DNA of 64,000 nucleotides from Streptomyces sp. NBC_00344 (GCF_036088315.1 NZ_CP107996.1:6375001-6439000), one strand, 5' to 3'; counted from the first letter of the stretch, positions 45,297 to 53,833 are shown. Program-made: numbers and translations. Notes: generated from the sequence alone by a model not told the origin.

Positions 45297-45839
45297 TCAG
45301 CCGATGTGCGGCACGCTGTCCGAAAGTGCGGTGACCTGCAGTACCCCGTTGTCCACCGAGCGCTCGAAGGAGACCGTCCGGTGCGTGGTCGCACCGGGCG
45401 GGGTGACTTCCAGATAGCTCGACCTGGCCGGGTGGGCGCCGGTCTGGGTCCACACCAGATCGGCCCACGCGCTGTCGCCGCTCTGCAGCTGGACCGTGTG
45501 CTTCCCGGGGTTCCGCGCGAAGTAGGTGGAGCCCCACTCGGCGTCGGTGCTCAGGGACCGGTGACCGGTTCCCTCGAGGCCGAGGCCGGGATAGCCGTAC
45601 AGGACACAGGTGTCTGTGCCCGTGTTCCGGAACCGCAGGAACTGGCCTGCGTGACTCATCCCGCTCTGGCTGCCCGCCTCTCCGCCGGAGGACAGCGAGA
45701 CCTCCAGATGGCCGGTGGTGCAACGGGAATTCGCGGCGGCGCTGTCGCCGGTGCCGTCCGCCGCGACTGCGGCGGACGTACCCAGAGCGGCGACAAGTGC
45801 GACAGCGCTGGCGGTGATTGCGGTCTTGGTGCGGCGCAT
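45297..45839 (-). CDS. Secreted DUF4232 protein
   Basis: This 180-residue protein has a Sec signal peptide (cleavage after AVAA near residue 27) and a DUF4232 domain with two Cys (NSRCTTGHLEV and DTCVLYGYPGLGLEG) likely in a disulfide. No lipobox is present. The domain's function is not known. GAGAGGA lies before the ATG. It is convergent with the LLM gene. Confidence 0.9.
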   Translation of the reverse strand: MRRTKTAITASAVALVAALGTSAAVAADGTGDSAAANSRCTTGHLEVSLSSGGEAGSQSGMSHAGQFLRFRNTGTDTCVLYGYPGLGLEGTGHRSLSTDAEWGSTYFARNPGKHTVQLQSGDSAWADLVWTQTGAHPARSSYLEVTPPGATTHRTVSFERSVDNGVLQVTALSDSVPHIG

Positions 45840-46010
45840 GATCCGTCCTCTCCCGACCGCGAGTCCGATCCTCCGCGGTCTTGACCGGTTCTTCTGGGCT
45901 TCTCACCGGTCCCCGGTGAATCAATGTCACCGAATTGCAACAAGGCCGACGGCGGGGGACACCAGCCGGAACCCTTATGGCGACACGATCAGGGGCATGA
46001 TGATGACCTC

Positions 46011-46481
46011 ATGAGCGATCACGACGAGACGGCGGGCAGTCAGAGCGCCTTCGAAGAGGAAGCGCGCCAGGTGCTCGCGGCGGGCGCACGCGAGGAGAAG
46101 CTGCGCCGCAGGTATCCCATCGAGCCGAGGTCTTTCGAACGCACCCGGATGGGCCCTTACACCGCGTATGCCGCGATGGTGCTGGAAGGAAGCGGCTGGC
46201 GGCAGATGTTCCCGGCCCAGCCCAGCGAGGACGAGGCCCGCCTCGACCTGGCGGCGGTACTGCGTGACACCACCGCGCATCCGCACGTGGGCGCCGGCCG
46301 CTACGCACAGGCGGCCGACGCGGTCGAGAACGGGGCTGACCAGGTCATCCTCGGCGAGTGCGTCTACCGCATCGTCCGTGTCGAGCAGACCGTGATCATG
46401 ACCGAGTACGGCCCCGAACCGCCGCAGGCCACCGACCGTCCCTTCCCGGAGGAGTTCGACGACCGGGAGTCCGAGCACTGA
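46011..46481 (+). CDS. DUF5954-like hypothetical protein, 156 residues
   Basis: This acidic, soluble protein has the segment ERTRMGPYTAYAAMVLEGSG and a C-terminal EYGPEPPQATDRPFPEEFDD. It resembles the Streptomyces DUF5954 family from memory. No catalytic motif is apparent. A possible alternative upstream start lacks a ribosome site. It is followed by the RNase H gene in the same orientation. Confidence 0.7.
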   Translation: MSDHDETAGSQSAFEEEARQVLAAGAREEKLRRRYPIEPRSFERTRMGPYTAYAAMVLEGSGWRQMFPAQPSEDEARLDLAAVLRDTTAHPHVGAGRYAQAADAVENGADQVILGECVYRIVRVEQTVIMTEYGPEPPQATDRPFPEEFDDRESEH

Positions 46482-46547
46482 CGGTCCCCGGCGTGAGGGG
46501 CACGGTGGCTGCCGGAGGCGCGGCGAGCGGAGATCCGGGGTGCTGGC

Positions 46548-47273
46548 ATGATTCTGGGCATGGCTGAACGCGTAATCGCCGCATGTGACGGGGCGTCCAA
46601 GGGAAATCCGGGACCGGCAGGCTGGGCCTGGGTCATCGCCGACGGTACGGAGACACCCGTCCGCTGGGCGGCCGGCCCGCTCGGCACGGCGACCAACAAC
46701 GTCGCCGAACTCACCGCCCTGGAAAGGCTGCTGGCCGATGTCGAGCCGGATGTACCGATGGAGATCCGGATGGACTCCCAGTACGCGATGAAGGCCGTCA
46801 CCACCTGGCTGCCCGGCTGGAAGCGCAAGGGCTGGAAGACGAGTGCGGGCAAGCCGGTCGCCAACCAGGAACTCGTGATGCGGATCGACGCGCTTCTCAC
46901 CGGCCGTTCCGTCGAGTTCCGGTATGTGCCCGCGCACCAGGTCAACGGCGACCCGCTCAACGACTTCGCCGACCGGGCGGCCAGCCGGGCGGCCGTCGCG
47001 CAGGAGGCCGCGGGCAGCGAGCACGGCTCTCCGCAGCCGCCGCCCTCGCCCGATACGGTGCGCTCCGGCGGCGCGGTACGCCGCACGTCCGGTGCGGCGG
47101 GGAAAGCCGGGGGCTCGCCGTCGCGGCAGCGTGCTTCGGCTCGGACGCTGAGTGCCAAGTTCCCGGGACGCTGCCGCTGTGGGCGCTCCTATGCGGCGGG
47201 CGAGAAGATCGCCAAGAACGCCGAGGGCTGGGGGCACCCGGAGTGCCGCACGGCCGAGAGCGACGCCGGATAG
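46548..47273 (+). CDS. RNase H domain protein with C-terminal zinc-finger-like tail
   Basis: Residues ~5-145 form a ribonuclease HI domain with the catalytic acids: Asp in ACDGASKGNPGP, Glu in NNVAELTALE, Asp in RMDSQYAMKAV and Asp in NDFADRAA. It degrades the RNA strand of RNA-DNA hybrids in the cytosol. After a Pro/Ser/Ala-rich linker, a C-terminal segment holds RCRCGRSYAAGEKI and WGHPEC, a likely zinc-binding finger that would aid nucleic-acid binding. The start is the ATG at 46548 with GGGGTG upstream; ATG 46560 is an alternative. Confidence 0.92.
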   Translation: MILGMAERVIAACDGASKGNPGPAGWAWVIADGTETPVRWAAGPLGTATNNVAELTALERLLADVEPDVPMEIRMDSQYAMKAVTTWLPGWKRKGWKTSAGKPVANQELVMRIDALLTGRSVEFRYVPAHQVNGDPLNDFADRAASRAAVAQEAAGSEHGSPQPPPSPDTVRSGGAVRRTSGAAGKAGGSPSRQRASARTLSAKFPGRCRCGRSYAAGEKIAKNAEGWGHPECRTAESDAG

Positions 47274-47489
47274 CGCATCCCGGCAGCCGACCGGAGAGGA
47301 GCGAAGGGGCCGGCAAGCGGCATGCCCGGCGTGGTCCTCGGTCGCGGACCTGTGGGCACCCGATGGGACCGACCGGTCGGTCCCCGGGTACGCCTGTCTG
47401 TTTCTAGCCGAAAGGGCGCTCTTGAAGAAGTAACCATTGGAGCGTCACCGCAGGTCAGCAAGCAGTTGACGATGAGACCAACGACCATT

Positions 47490-47506
47490 TGTCCATATGC
47501 TGGACA
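47490..47506. promoter_or_regulatory. Operator-like palindrome TGTCCA-5-TGGACA
   Basis: TGTCCA and TGGACA are perfect inverted repeats around TATGC, the size of IclR- or GntR-family sites. There is no matching regulator gene next to it. Confidence 0.55.
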
Positions 47507-47541
47507 GTGGAACATGCTGCTTCCCGGCATCCTGAGCTGCC

Positions 47542-47559
47542 CGAACGACCATTCGGTCG
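47542..47559. promoter_or_regulatory. TetR/PaaR-like operator near the SSI gene
   Basis: CGAACGACCATTCGGTCG matches the paaK operator at 17416-17433 at 16 of 18 positions. It lies about 130 bp before the SSI start, 36 bp from the other palindrome. Confidence 0.6.
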
Positions 47560-47691
47560 CATGGAAACGATCGTCTGCGTCCGGAAATCGATCGGGCATG
47601 TGCAATCACTCTCCGCGCAAGCAAGACTCCTGTCCGCAATCACGGCCGAACCAGGGTCCTGAACCAAGGCCCGGAGAACAGGAGAGTCGAA

Positions 47692-48120
47692 ATGCCTCAC
47701 AGCCTGAAGATGATCGGCGCGGCGGCCCTGGCCGCGGCGGCATGTGTGACCGCCGCCGCCGGCACCGTGCACGCCGAGCCGACGAGCATGTACGCCCCCT
47801 CCGCGCTGGTGCTGACCATCGGCCCCGGGGGCCAGGCGGCGGGCACCGTCGTTCGCGCTGTCACCCTGAGCTGTGCACCTCAGGCACAGGGCACCCATCC
47901 AGCCGCCAAGGCTGCCTGCGATGAGCTCAGAGCCGTGCAGGGCGATCCGGCCCTGCTGGTCACCGCACCCACCGGCGGAGTCTGTACCCAGGTGTGGGCA
48001 CCGGTGACGGTGTCCGCCGATGGCGTCTGGCAGGGGCACCGGATCAGCTGGCAGGCCACGTACGGCAACACCTGCCGGCTGAACGCCGCCCTCTCCGAAA
48101 GTGTGGTCTTCAACTTCTGA
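47692..48120 (+). CDS. SSI-family subtilisin inhibitor
   Basis: The 142-residue product has a signal peptide (cleavage after VHA near residue 28) and the Streptomyces subtilisin inhibitor fold. Two disulfide pairs are expected from the Cys in LSCAPQAQGTHP and AACDEL and those in GGVCTQVW and NTCRLNAA. The reactive-site loop reads CTQVWAP, so by position the P1 residue is Gln instead of the Met, Lys or Arg common in SSI proteins. The typical Asp-Pro after P2' is Ala-Pro. It is secreted, probably dimeric, and would block extracellular serine proteases of unusual preference. GGAGA lies before the ATG. A 30-nt palindrome follows. Confidence 0.95.
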   Translation: MPHSLKMIGAAALAAAACVTAAAGTVHAEPTSMYAPSALVLTIGPGGQAAGTVVRAVTLSCAPQAQGTHPAAKAACDELRAVQGDPALLVTAPTGGVCTQVWAPVTVSADGVWQGHRISWQATYGNTCRLNAALSESVVFNF

Positions 48121-48138
48121 CCCGCTGCTAGCGGTTTG

Positions 48139-48168
48139 GCGGGCATGTCCGGCGCCGGACATGCCCGC
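48139..48168. terminator. Perfect 30-nt palindrome after the SSI gene
   Basis: Fifteen bases from 48139 are exactly complementary to the next fifteen. The hairpin begins 19 nt past the stop codon and should terminate transcription. Confidence 0.8.
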
Positions 48169-48376
48169 TTCGGCGTGTCTCTAGGACGCCCGCCGTCCGA
48201 ACCCATCGTCAGGGGTACCGAAGCGTGCTCACTCACTGATACGGCGGAGCGTCAGTTGCCGTTTCGGCGTCTCCTGTTGGGGATTCCCGTGGGCTGGCGG
48301 CCTGCGGTGTGCCGGCGGGTCAGGGAAGGCGGCTCCGGCAAGGCGCTCCCCGGCAGGGTGGGTGTCCGGAGGGGGC

Positions 48377-49222
48377 TCAGGAGCTGGTCGTCGCGGCTGC
48401 CGAGTACGAGTAGACCGTGGTCGAGACCACGCACGCACCCGGCTGGACGACCTCCGCGCGCAGCGTGCCGGACCCGGGATCGTAGTCGACGCCTTCGGCT
48501 TCGAAGGTGCCGGAGCAGATGCTGCGCCGGGGGAGCTGCAGCAGTGTGGTGACCCGGCCGGTGACCGTCGTGCCGTCCATGGCATGGGGGAGGTCGACCT
48601 GCAGCAGATCCTTCTCGGAGTCGTCCGACACACACACCAGGCGCGTGGCGGAGACGAAGTCGCAGGCCTGAATGTCGCTGACCGTACGGTCCAGAGTGAT
48701 CTGGCCGCTCTGGGCCAGAGTGCCACCGGTGCGCGGGGTGGCCGGATTGAGGAGCGGAGTCGGGAAGACCTGCAGACGGTTCTGTTGGCCCCATTCTCCG
48801 GAGACCATCCACTGGGCGTCGGGGGAGACGGCGGCGAACGAGTTGTTGAGTTCCTCGCCCGGATCGAGCGTATGCACGTATTCGTAGCGCCGGCCGTCCT
48901 GCGTGGTGACGGCGTACATCTTGGACGTCGCGCCGTCGCCCCCCTGGTAGGCGTCGAAGGTGGCGCCCTGCGCGATATCGGGATCGCCGATGTGATTCCA
49001 GCCCTTGATGCGCAGGGCGAGAGGGATCGAGGCGAGGCCGCGGTAGAGCAGGGACCCGTTCGTGCGGCTCGCCAGCCCCTCCCCGCCGGTGAGTGACCCG
49101 GTCGAGGAAGAGGCGGACTCTGTCCAACTGCCCGGAGAGGCGGACGCGGGCGGGACGACCGCGGCGGAGAGGGCGATGGCACCGGCCAGAACAGCAGCGC
49201 AGCGGAGCGGCTTGAGAGTCAC
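48377..49222 (-). CDS. Secreted hypothetical protein, 281 residues
   Basis: A signal peptide is clear (hydrophobic core to AASASP near residue 28). The mature part is beta-rich, with segments such as NNSFAAVSPDAQWMVSGEWG and DFVSATRLVCVSDDSEKD that recall propeller-like repeats, but I cannot name a family. Four Cys occur as two probable disulfides. The start is GTG at 49222 preceded by GGAGGA. The gene appears alone and is convergent with the SSI gene. Confidence 0.8.
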   Translation of the reverse strand: MTLKPLRCAAVLAGAIALSAAVVPPASASPGSWTESASSSTGSLTGGEGLASRTNGSLLYRGLASIPLALRIKGWNHIGDPDIAQGATFDAYQGGDGATSKMYAVTTQDGRRYEYVHTLDPGEELNNSFAAVSPDAQWMVSGEWGQQNRLQVFPTPLLNPATPRTGGTLAQSGQITLDRTVSDIQACDFVSATRLVCVSDDSEKDLLQVDLPHAMDGTTVTGRVTTLLQLPRRSICSGTFEAEGVDYDPGSGTLRAEVVQPGACVVSTTVYSYSAAATTSS

Positions 49223-49406
49223 TGATCCTCCGTCAGATCGGCATCAGGCCAGATCGTAGAACGGATACCGGTGGACCACTACCCTGCACGGGGTCACGTT
49301 CTGGGTCTGCCCGGCGCAGCCGTGTCCGTGTGCCGTGCCGCGGAACCGCCCCGCCGCCGTTTCCCCGCCGGTGGACGCGGCTGCCGGAGGTGAGGAACCG
49401 GAGAAT

Positions 49407-49697
49407 TCACTCGTCCTCCTCATCCTTCTTGGTGGTGTGGGCGATGCATTCGACATCGATCTGGTCGGCGAGTTTGGCCAGTTCGATGGTCAGAGCGGCC
49501 ACCGTCTCCTCGTCGGCGTTCGAGGATTCCTCGCGCACCGCCTGGAGCCATCCGGCGCCCAGCGTCCTGAGCATATGGCTCACGTCCGCGGCGGCGACAT
49601 GCAGTACGCCGTGCTCATCAGGGACCAGGGCAAGCATCACGTCACGGTTCAAAGCTCTCCGCCTCCAGGTGTCTTCGCCAGGCGACTCTAATGACAT
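49407..49697 (-). CDS. Small hypothetical protein with a TTA codon
   Basis: The 96-residue product is soluble and acidic at the end (KKDEEDE) and contains a helical EETVAALTIELAKLADQID. The ATG at 49697 has GGAG 6 nt upstream. The third codon (49689-49691) is TTA, so translation should depend on the bldA tRNA. If the internal GTG near residue 24 were the start, the TTA would be outside the gene. I do not recognise the protein. Confidence 0.65.
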   Translation of the reverse strand: MSLESPGEDTWRRRALNRDVMLALVPDEHGVLHVAAADVSHMLRTLGAGWLQAVREESSNADEETVAALTIELAKLADQIDVECIAHTTKKDEEDE

Positions 49698-49779
49698 CGT
49701 GTGCTCCGACAGGGGACATGAGAGGAAGACAGGCGGTGGATCTTTTCCGTTGACCCCTCTCCCCGCATAATCTGTTCTT

Positions 49780-49992
49780 ATGCCCTTCAATCCCGTCGAG
49801 TCCGGCTCCGTGCGGCCGTCCGCCGTGTGGAACGAGGCGGTTCGCGAGTTCGTCAGGACCCGGCGCGGAGCGCCGCTCACTGCCCATGAGCGGGTCGAGT
49901 ACCAGCGGCTGTGCGCGGGTTACACCCGGGCCGTACGCGACGAAGCCAGTGCCGGGCCGCCCCCGTGCGCAACCCCCGGAGGCGGGCTCTGA
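49780..49992 (+). CDS. Small hypothetical protein, 70 residues
   Basis: This basic, soluble protein has the motif LTAHERVEYQRLCAGYTRAVRDE. It is divergent from the TTA-containing small gene 83 bp away. Its codon third positions are GC-rich, supporting coding. No family is recognised, and it could be a minor regulatory protein. Confidence 0.55.
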   Translation: MPFNPVESGSVRPSAVWNEAVREFVRTRRGAPLTAHERVEYQRLCAGYTRAVRDEASAGPPPCATPGGGL

Positions 49993-50020
49993 GAGCGCTG
50001 CGCCGAGCTGCCGGCCGGGC

Positions 50021-50806
50021 CTATGGGACGCGGGCCACGGCGGCGTAGATGCCGCTTCCCTCCGGCTCGGGGGGCGTGGTGTCCCGGTACCATTCGGGCG
50101 CTGTGACCAGTCCGGGCTCGGTGAGATCGAGGCCGTCGAAGAAGCGCCCGACCTCGGTACGGTTACGGAATCCCAGCGTGATGCCGCCCTTCGCGTATTC
50201 GTCGGTGACCATCTGTGCCAGCTCCGCGTAGAGGTCGGAGGCGGCGTGGGACATCACCAGGCAACTTCCGGAGGGCAGCGCGTCCACCAGGGTGCGGACG
50301 ATGCCGTACGGGTCCTGGTCGTCAGGGACGAAGTGCATCAGCGCGATGAGCGAGAGGGCGATGGGGCGGTCGAAGTCCAGGAACTTCCGGGCGTGGTCGA
50401 GGATCGCTCCGGGGTCACGCACATCCGCCTGGATGTAGTCGGTGGCGCCCTCGGGGCGGCTGACCAGCAGCGCCTCGGCGTGTCGCAGGACGATGGGATC
50501 GTTGTCGGTGTACACGATTCGGGCGGTGGGCGCGATGTCCTGCACGATCTGGTGCAGATTGGGCCGGGTCGGGATGCCCGTGCCGATGTCGAGGAACTGG
50601 TCCACACCCGTACCCGCCAGCCAGGCTGCCGCGCGCCGCATGAACTGACGGTTCTGGCGTGCGGCGTCCTTTGCCTCGGGCGGCAGCTTCTCCCCGACCT
50701 CCTGATCGACCGGGTAGTTGTCCTTGCCGCCCAGCAGCCAGTCGTAGACCCGTGCGGGATGAGGCCTGCTGGTGTCTATCCGGGGTTGGGATGTACCTGC
50801 CGTCAC
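50021..50806 (-). CDS. S-adenosylmethionine-dependent methyltransferase (DUF574)
   Basis: This 261-residue protein has the DUF574 signature: RVYDWLLGGKDNYPVDQEVG near the N-terminus, the SAM-binding FLDIGTGIPTRPN and the Tyr-Asp in IVYTDNDPIVLRHAEALL. The domain is very common in Streptomyces. Its substrates are mostly unknown, though some members act in development. The GTG start at 50806 has GGAG 6 nt before it. The gene stands alone. Confidence 0.92.
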   Translation of the reverse strand: MTAGTSQPRIDTSRPHPARVYDWLLGGKDNYPVDQEVGEKLPPEAKDAARQNRQFMRRAAAWLAGTGVDQFLDIGTGIPTRPNLHQIVQDIAPTARIVYTDNDPIVLRHAEALLVSRPEGATDYIQADVRDPGAILDHARKFLDFDRPIALSLIALMHFVPDDQDPYGIVRTLVDALPSGSCLVMSHAASDLYAELAQMVTDEYAKGGITLGFRNRTEVGRFFDGLDLTEPGLVTAPEWYRDTTPPEPEGSGIYAAVARVP

Positions 50807-51029
50807 GAGGAACTCCGTTGGTGCATGCGGGTGGACAAGAGGAGCCGGGTGCTCTCCGGGGCGCCGGCAAGCGCCCCTGCCTGCGCAGTCTGCCACAGCA
50901 ACTCAGCTGCGATCGAGCTGCGTTGGTGTCGGAATCGGTGCTCTCAGCGTCCTGGGCGATCCCATCACACCGTTCGTGCGCGGCGGTTCGCGGGAGCCGC
51001 AGGAGCGGATACATCTAAGGTTGCGTATA

Positions 51030-51041
51030 TAAGCATCCTTA
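51030..51041. promoter_or_regulatory. Candidate MarR operator upstream of the hydrolase gene
   Basis: TAAG-CATC-CTTA lies within the promoter region of the hydrolase. A related sequence (AAGCTT next to a TATA-like string) occurs upstream of the MarR gene at 52285-52310, suggesting one regulator for both. Confidence 0.5.
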
Positions 51042-51055
51042 CTTACAGTGGGGTG

Positions 51056-51838
51056 ATGACCACAGCAACCAGCACCCGGACCGTTTCGATCGATCCGGGC
51101 TTCTCGATCACCGTCGACGAAGCGGGGGTCGGGCGCCCCGTTCTGATCCTGCACGGCGGAGGCGGACCGGCCACGGTCGCCGCTCTGTCGGCGTACCTCT
51201 CCAGGTCCTCGCATACGATCACGCCGACCCACCCCGGCTGGAACGGCACCGCGGTATCCGACCGGGCCGGCAGCATCGCGGACCTGGCGACGCTCTACCT
51301 GCTCTACCTCCGGGATCGGGGGCTGCGCGATGTGCTCGTCGTCGGCTCCTCCATCGGTGGCTGGATCGGCGTCGAGATGGCTCTCGGTGACCACGCTGGT
51401 CTCATCACCGGGCTGGTACTGATCGACGCCGTCGGTGTTGATGTGGAGGGCGAGCCCATCCGGGACGTCTTCGCCCTCGACGCACGCGGGGTGGTCACGT
51501 ACTCCTTCCATGAACCGGAGCGGTTCTTCGTCGACCCGGCCATCGTCCCGGCGGACCGGATGGCCCTTCAGCGGGCCAACGTGGCATCGCTTCGCGCTGT
51601 GGCAGGCGATCCCTACATGCACGACCCGGACCTGCTGCGGCGCCTGCCACGGATCGAGCTGCCGGTGCTACTGGTCTGGGGGGAGAGTGACCGCATCGTC
51701 ACTCCCGCTTACGGGAGGGCGTACGCGGACGCCTTCCGCGACGCACGCTTCGAAATCGTCGCGGAGGCAGGCCACTTGCCGCATCTGGAACAGCCGGACG
51801 CGGTGTTCGCGCTGATAGGCACCTACGCCGGGAGGTGA
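51056..51838 (+). CDS. Alpha/beta hydrolase
   Basis: This 260-residue protein has an alpha/beta-hydrolase fold. It has LILHGGGGPATVAAL (oxyanion region), nucleophile elbow VGSSIGGW, an acid in WGESDRIVTP and the final His in EAGHLPHLEQP. No signal peptide is seen. It could be an esterase, lactonase or C-C hydrolase. It is convergent with MarR 18 bp away and has a MarR-like palindrome upstream, so the two probably form a regulated unit. Confidence 0.9.
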   Translation: MTTATSTRTVSIDPGFSITVDEAGVGRPVLILHGGGGPATVAALSAYLSRSSHTITPTHPGWNGTAVSDRAGSIADLATLYLLYLRDRGLRDVLVVGSSIGGWIGVEMALGDHAGLITGLVLIDAVGVDVEGEPIRDVFALDARGVVTYSFHEPERFFVDPAIVPADRMALQRANVASLRAVAGDPYMHDPDLLRRLPRIELPVLLVWGESDRIVTPAYGRAYADAFRDARFEIVAEAGHLPHLEQPDAVFALIGTYAGR

Positions 51839-51856
51839 CGTCTGTGGCGTCGCCTG

Positions 51857-52273
51857 CTACTCCGCTTCGCCGCCGACGCGCAGCAGCAGGTCCATCAGCG
51901 TCGTGCGCTCTGCTTCGGACAGCGGGGCGAACGACGTCGCCAGGACGTCGTCCGCGATGAGATGTCCTGCCGCGAGGACTTCAGCACCGTGTGCGGTGAG
52001 GTGGTGCTCGATGCGGCGCCCGACTCCGGGGCGCCGCTCCACGAGCCCTTGAGCGGAAAGGCGACTGGCCAGGGTCCCGAACGCCTGGTCGCTCTGGAAG
52101 GTCGCCATCGCCAGGTCGTGGGCCGATGCGCCGGGTGTACGACCGACCGCACGCAGCGCATCCCACTGGGCGAGTGTGGTCCCCACGGTGGAGAGCCGCG
52201 TATCGAGCGCACGGTGGTGACGGTACTGAGCCTGCTTGACGGCTCTCCCCAGTGTCTGCAGGTCGGTGCTCAT
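51857..52273 (-). CDS. MarR-family transcriptional regulator
   Basis: This 138-residue winged-helix protein has the MarR pattern: an N-terminal dimer helix, a helix-turn-helix (about 33-80, LAQWDALRAVGRTPGASAHD, then FQSDQAFGTLASRLSAQGL) and a wing ending VERRPGVGRRIEHHLTA. It probably represses itself and the convergent hydrolase, judging by related sequences in both promoters. The ligand is unknown. Confidence 0.92.
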   Translation of the reverse strand: MSTDLQTLGRAVKQAQYRHHRALDTRLSTVGTTLAQWDALRAVGRTPGASAHDLAMATFQSDQAFGTLASRLSAQGLVERRPGVGRRIEHHLTAHGAEVLAAGHLIADDVLATSFAPLSEAERTTLMDLLLRVGGEAE

Positions 52274-52363
52274 TTCCTGACCGTAACAGCCTTTCTAAGC
52301 TTGTGTATATCAAGGTGCTGAGACGCTACCGGCCCCCAGGCCACCCCGCTCGCGCGCGCCGGA

Positions 52364-52996
52364 TCAGCCGAGACCGACGAGCTCCGTCCAGGCCCTGGCG
52401 ATGACTTCGTCTCCCACGGGCGTGGGATGCACGCCGTCGGGAGTCAGTTGTTCCGCTCCGCCGACGGCCCGTACGGCCTGGCTGAGCAGTCCGTCGGCGG
52501 CCAGCAGGGACGCGTCGAATTCCGCCGCGAGACGGCGAACTGCCATGATCCGCGGATCGAGATCCTCGCGCCATTCCCACTGCTCGGGTGAGACGGGCAG
52601 GAGGAAGGGTTCGATGAGGATGATGTCCGCCCCGAGTTCGTCCCTCACGCGGGAAAGGATGTGGCGGTAGTCCTTCTCGTACGCCTCGACCGGGGTCGGG
52701 TCTCCCGCGTCATAGCGCCGCCAGGTGTCGTTGATCCCCACCATGATGGACACCAGGTCCGGCTTCAGTGCGATCGTGTCCTCCTGCCATCGTGCACGCA
52801 GATCGGTGACACGGTTGCCGCTGACTCCTCTGTTGAGGATCGTCAGCCCGCTGCCCGGGTGAGCGGCTTCGAGTGCGTCCGCGCACCGCCGCACGTAACC
52901 GTTGCCGAGACCTTCGTGGTCGGACACGCGATCGGAGTCGGTGATGCTGTCGCCCTGGAAGAGAATGGTTGCCTGAGCGGCGAGCTGGATCGTCAT
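52364..52996 (-). CDS. SGNH/GDSL-family hydrolase
   Basis: This 210-residue protein has the GDSL-type blocks: ILFQGDSITDS (catalytic Ser), NRGVSGNRV (Gly oxyanion), IMVGINDTW (Asn) and DGVHPTPVG (Asp-x-x-His). There is no signal peptide, so it is probably cytosolic. Related proteins are esterases such as acetyl-xylan or carbohydrate esterases; the substrate is uncertain. GAGGAG precedes the ATG. Confidence 0.92.
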   Translation of the reverse strand: MTIQLAAQATILFQGDSITDSDRVSDHEGLGNGYVRRCADALEAAHPGSGLTILNRGVSGNRVTDLRARWQEDTIALKPDLVSIMVGINDTWRRYDAGDPTPVEAYEKDYRHILSRVRDELGADIILIEPFLLPVSPEQWEWREDLDPRIMAVRRLAAEFDASLLAADGLLSQAVRAVGGAEQLTPDGVHPTPVGDEVIARAWTELVGLG

Positions 52997-53048
52997 CGGG
53001 ACTCCTCGGACCGGTGAGCAGGACAGGTGGGCGAACGGTATTGGCCCG

Positions 53049-53669
53049 TTACCTGTCTGCAGCCCTTCCCCGGGAAGTGTCCGCCGAACGCGGCTCGCCC
53101 TGACGGGCCCGCGCGGAGAGCAGGTCGAGTACGCCGTCGACGGCCCGGCCGAACGGCTCGGCCGAACCTGCCGCCCGGGCCAGGACATAGCCGCCCTGGA
53201 GCACTGCGACAACGGTGGCCGCGGTGGCGGCCGGATCGAGTGCCGTGTCGAATTCGCCGTGTTCGCGGCCCTCGGTCAGCACGTCGGCGATCCGGGCGGT
53301 CAGCCAGGTGAAAGTGTCGTCCACCGGCCTGCGCAGCTGGGCGTCGGCCATCACGTCCGGGTCCTGTGTGAGCCGGCCGACCGGGCAGCCCTTCAGGACA
53401 TCGCGCTCACGGCGCAGGTAGGCGGTGATCCGTTCCACCGCGGTGCCGGGGGATGAGAACTGCGCATCGGCTTTGGTGCGCATGTCATCCGCAGTGCGGT
53501 TGATCGCGGCGAGCGCGAGATCGGGTTTGCCGCCGAAGTGGTGGTACATGCTGCCCTGCCCGGCGCCGGCCCGCTGCTGGATGGCCTTGGGGCTGGTGCC
53601 GATGTAGCCGCGTTCCCACAGCAGCTCACGGGTGCTTTCGATGAGGCGTTCCGGCGTACTCATCTCCAC
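53049..53669 (-). CDS. TetR-family regulator with a promoter-proximal operator
   Basis: This 206-residue TetR protein has an HTH at about residues 10-55 (SPKAIQQRAGAGQGSMYHHF) and a C-terminal domain with GCPVGRLTQDPDVM, like LmrA/YxaF regulators. Start codons at 53669 or 53663 are both possible. A perfect inverted repeat (53671-53692) lies directly before the start, which suggests tight autorepression. Neighbouring targets are not obvious. Confidence 0.9.
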   Translation of the reverse strand: MEMSTPERLIESTRELLWERGYIGTSPKAIQQRAGAGQGSMYHHFGGKPDLALAAINRTADDMRTKADAQFSSPGTAVERITAYLRRERDVLKGCPVGRLTQDPDVMADAQLRRPVDDTFTWLTARIADVLTEGREHGEFDTALDPAATAATVVAVLQGGYVLARAAGSAEPFGRAVDGVLDLLSARARQGEPRSADTSRGRAADR

Positions 53670-53670
53670 A

Positions 53671-53692
53671 CTGTACCTACTGGTCGGTACAG
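53671..53692. promoter_or_regulatory. TetR (LmrA-like) autoregulatory operator
   Basis: CTGTACC and GGTACAG form a perfect inverted repeat around eight bases (TACTGGTC), immediately upstream of the TetR start codon. Confidence 0.75.
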
Positions 53693-53819
53693 CATGTGGG
53701 CAGGTGGCGCGCGATCTGCGGGCCCGCGCGGCCGGCCGTCTGCGCGGGACGCCCGTAAGCGGCCGTTTCTGTCACAGATCGGTCATGTGTGATGCACAGA
53801 GAGTGAAGTAGGTCGCTTT

Positions 53820-53833
53820 CTGTTGACCAACAG
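53820..53833. promoter_or_regulatory. Candidate operator of the betaine locus
   Basis: CTGTTG-AC-CAACAG is a perfect inverted repeat 85 bp before the betaine aldehyde dehydrogenase start. It could bind a BetI-like or GbsR-like repressor not present in the window. Confidence 0.5.

Larger units (their letters stand above)
47274..47691. other. 418-bp gap with two operator-like palindromes
   Basis: This gap separates the RNase H gene from the SSI gene. Apart from the two inverted repeats listed separately, nothing coding is recognisable. It may be the relic of a deleted divergent gene's control region. Confidence 0.5.
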
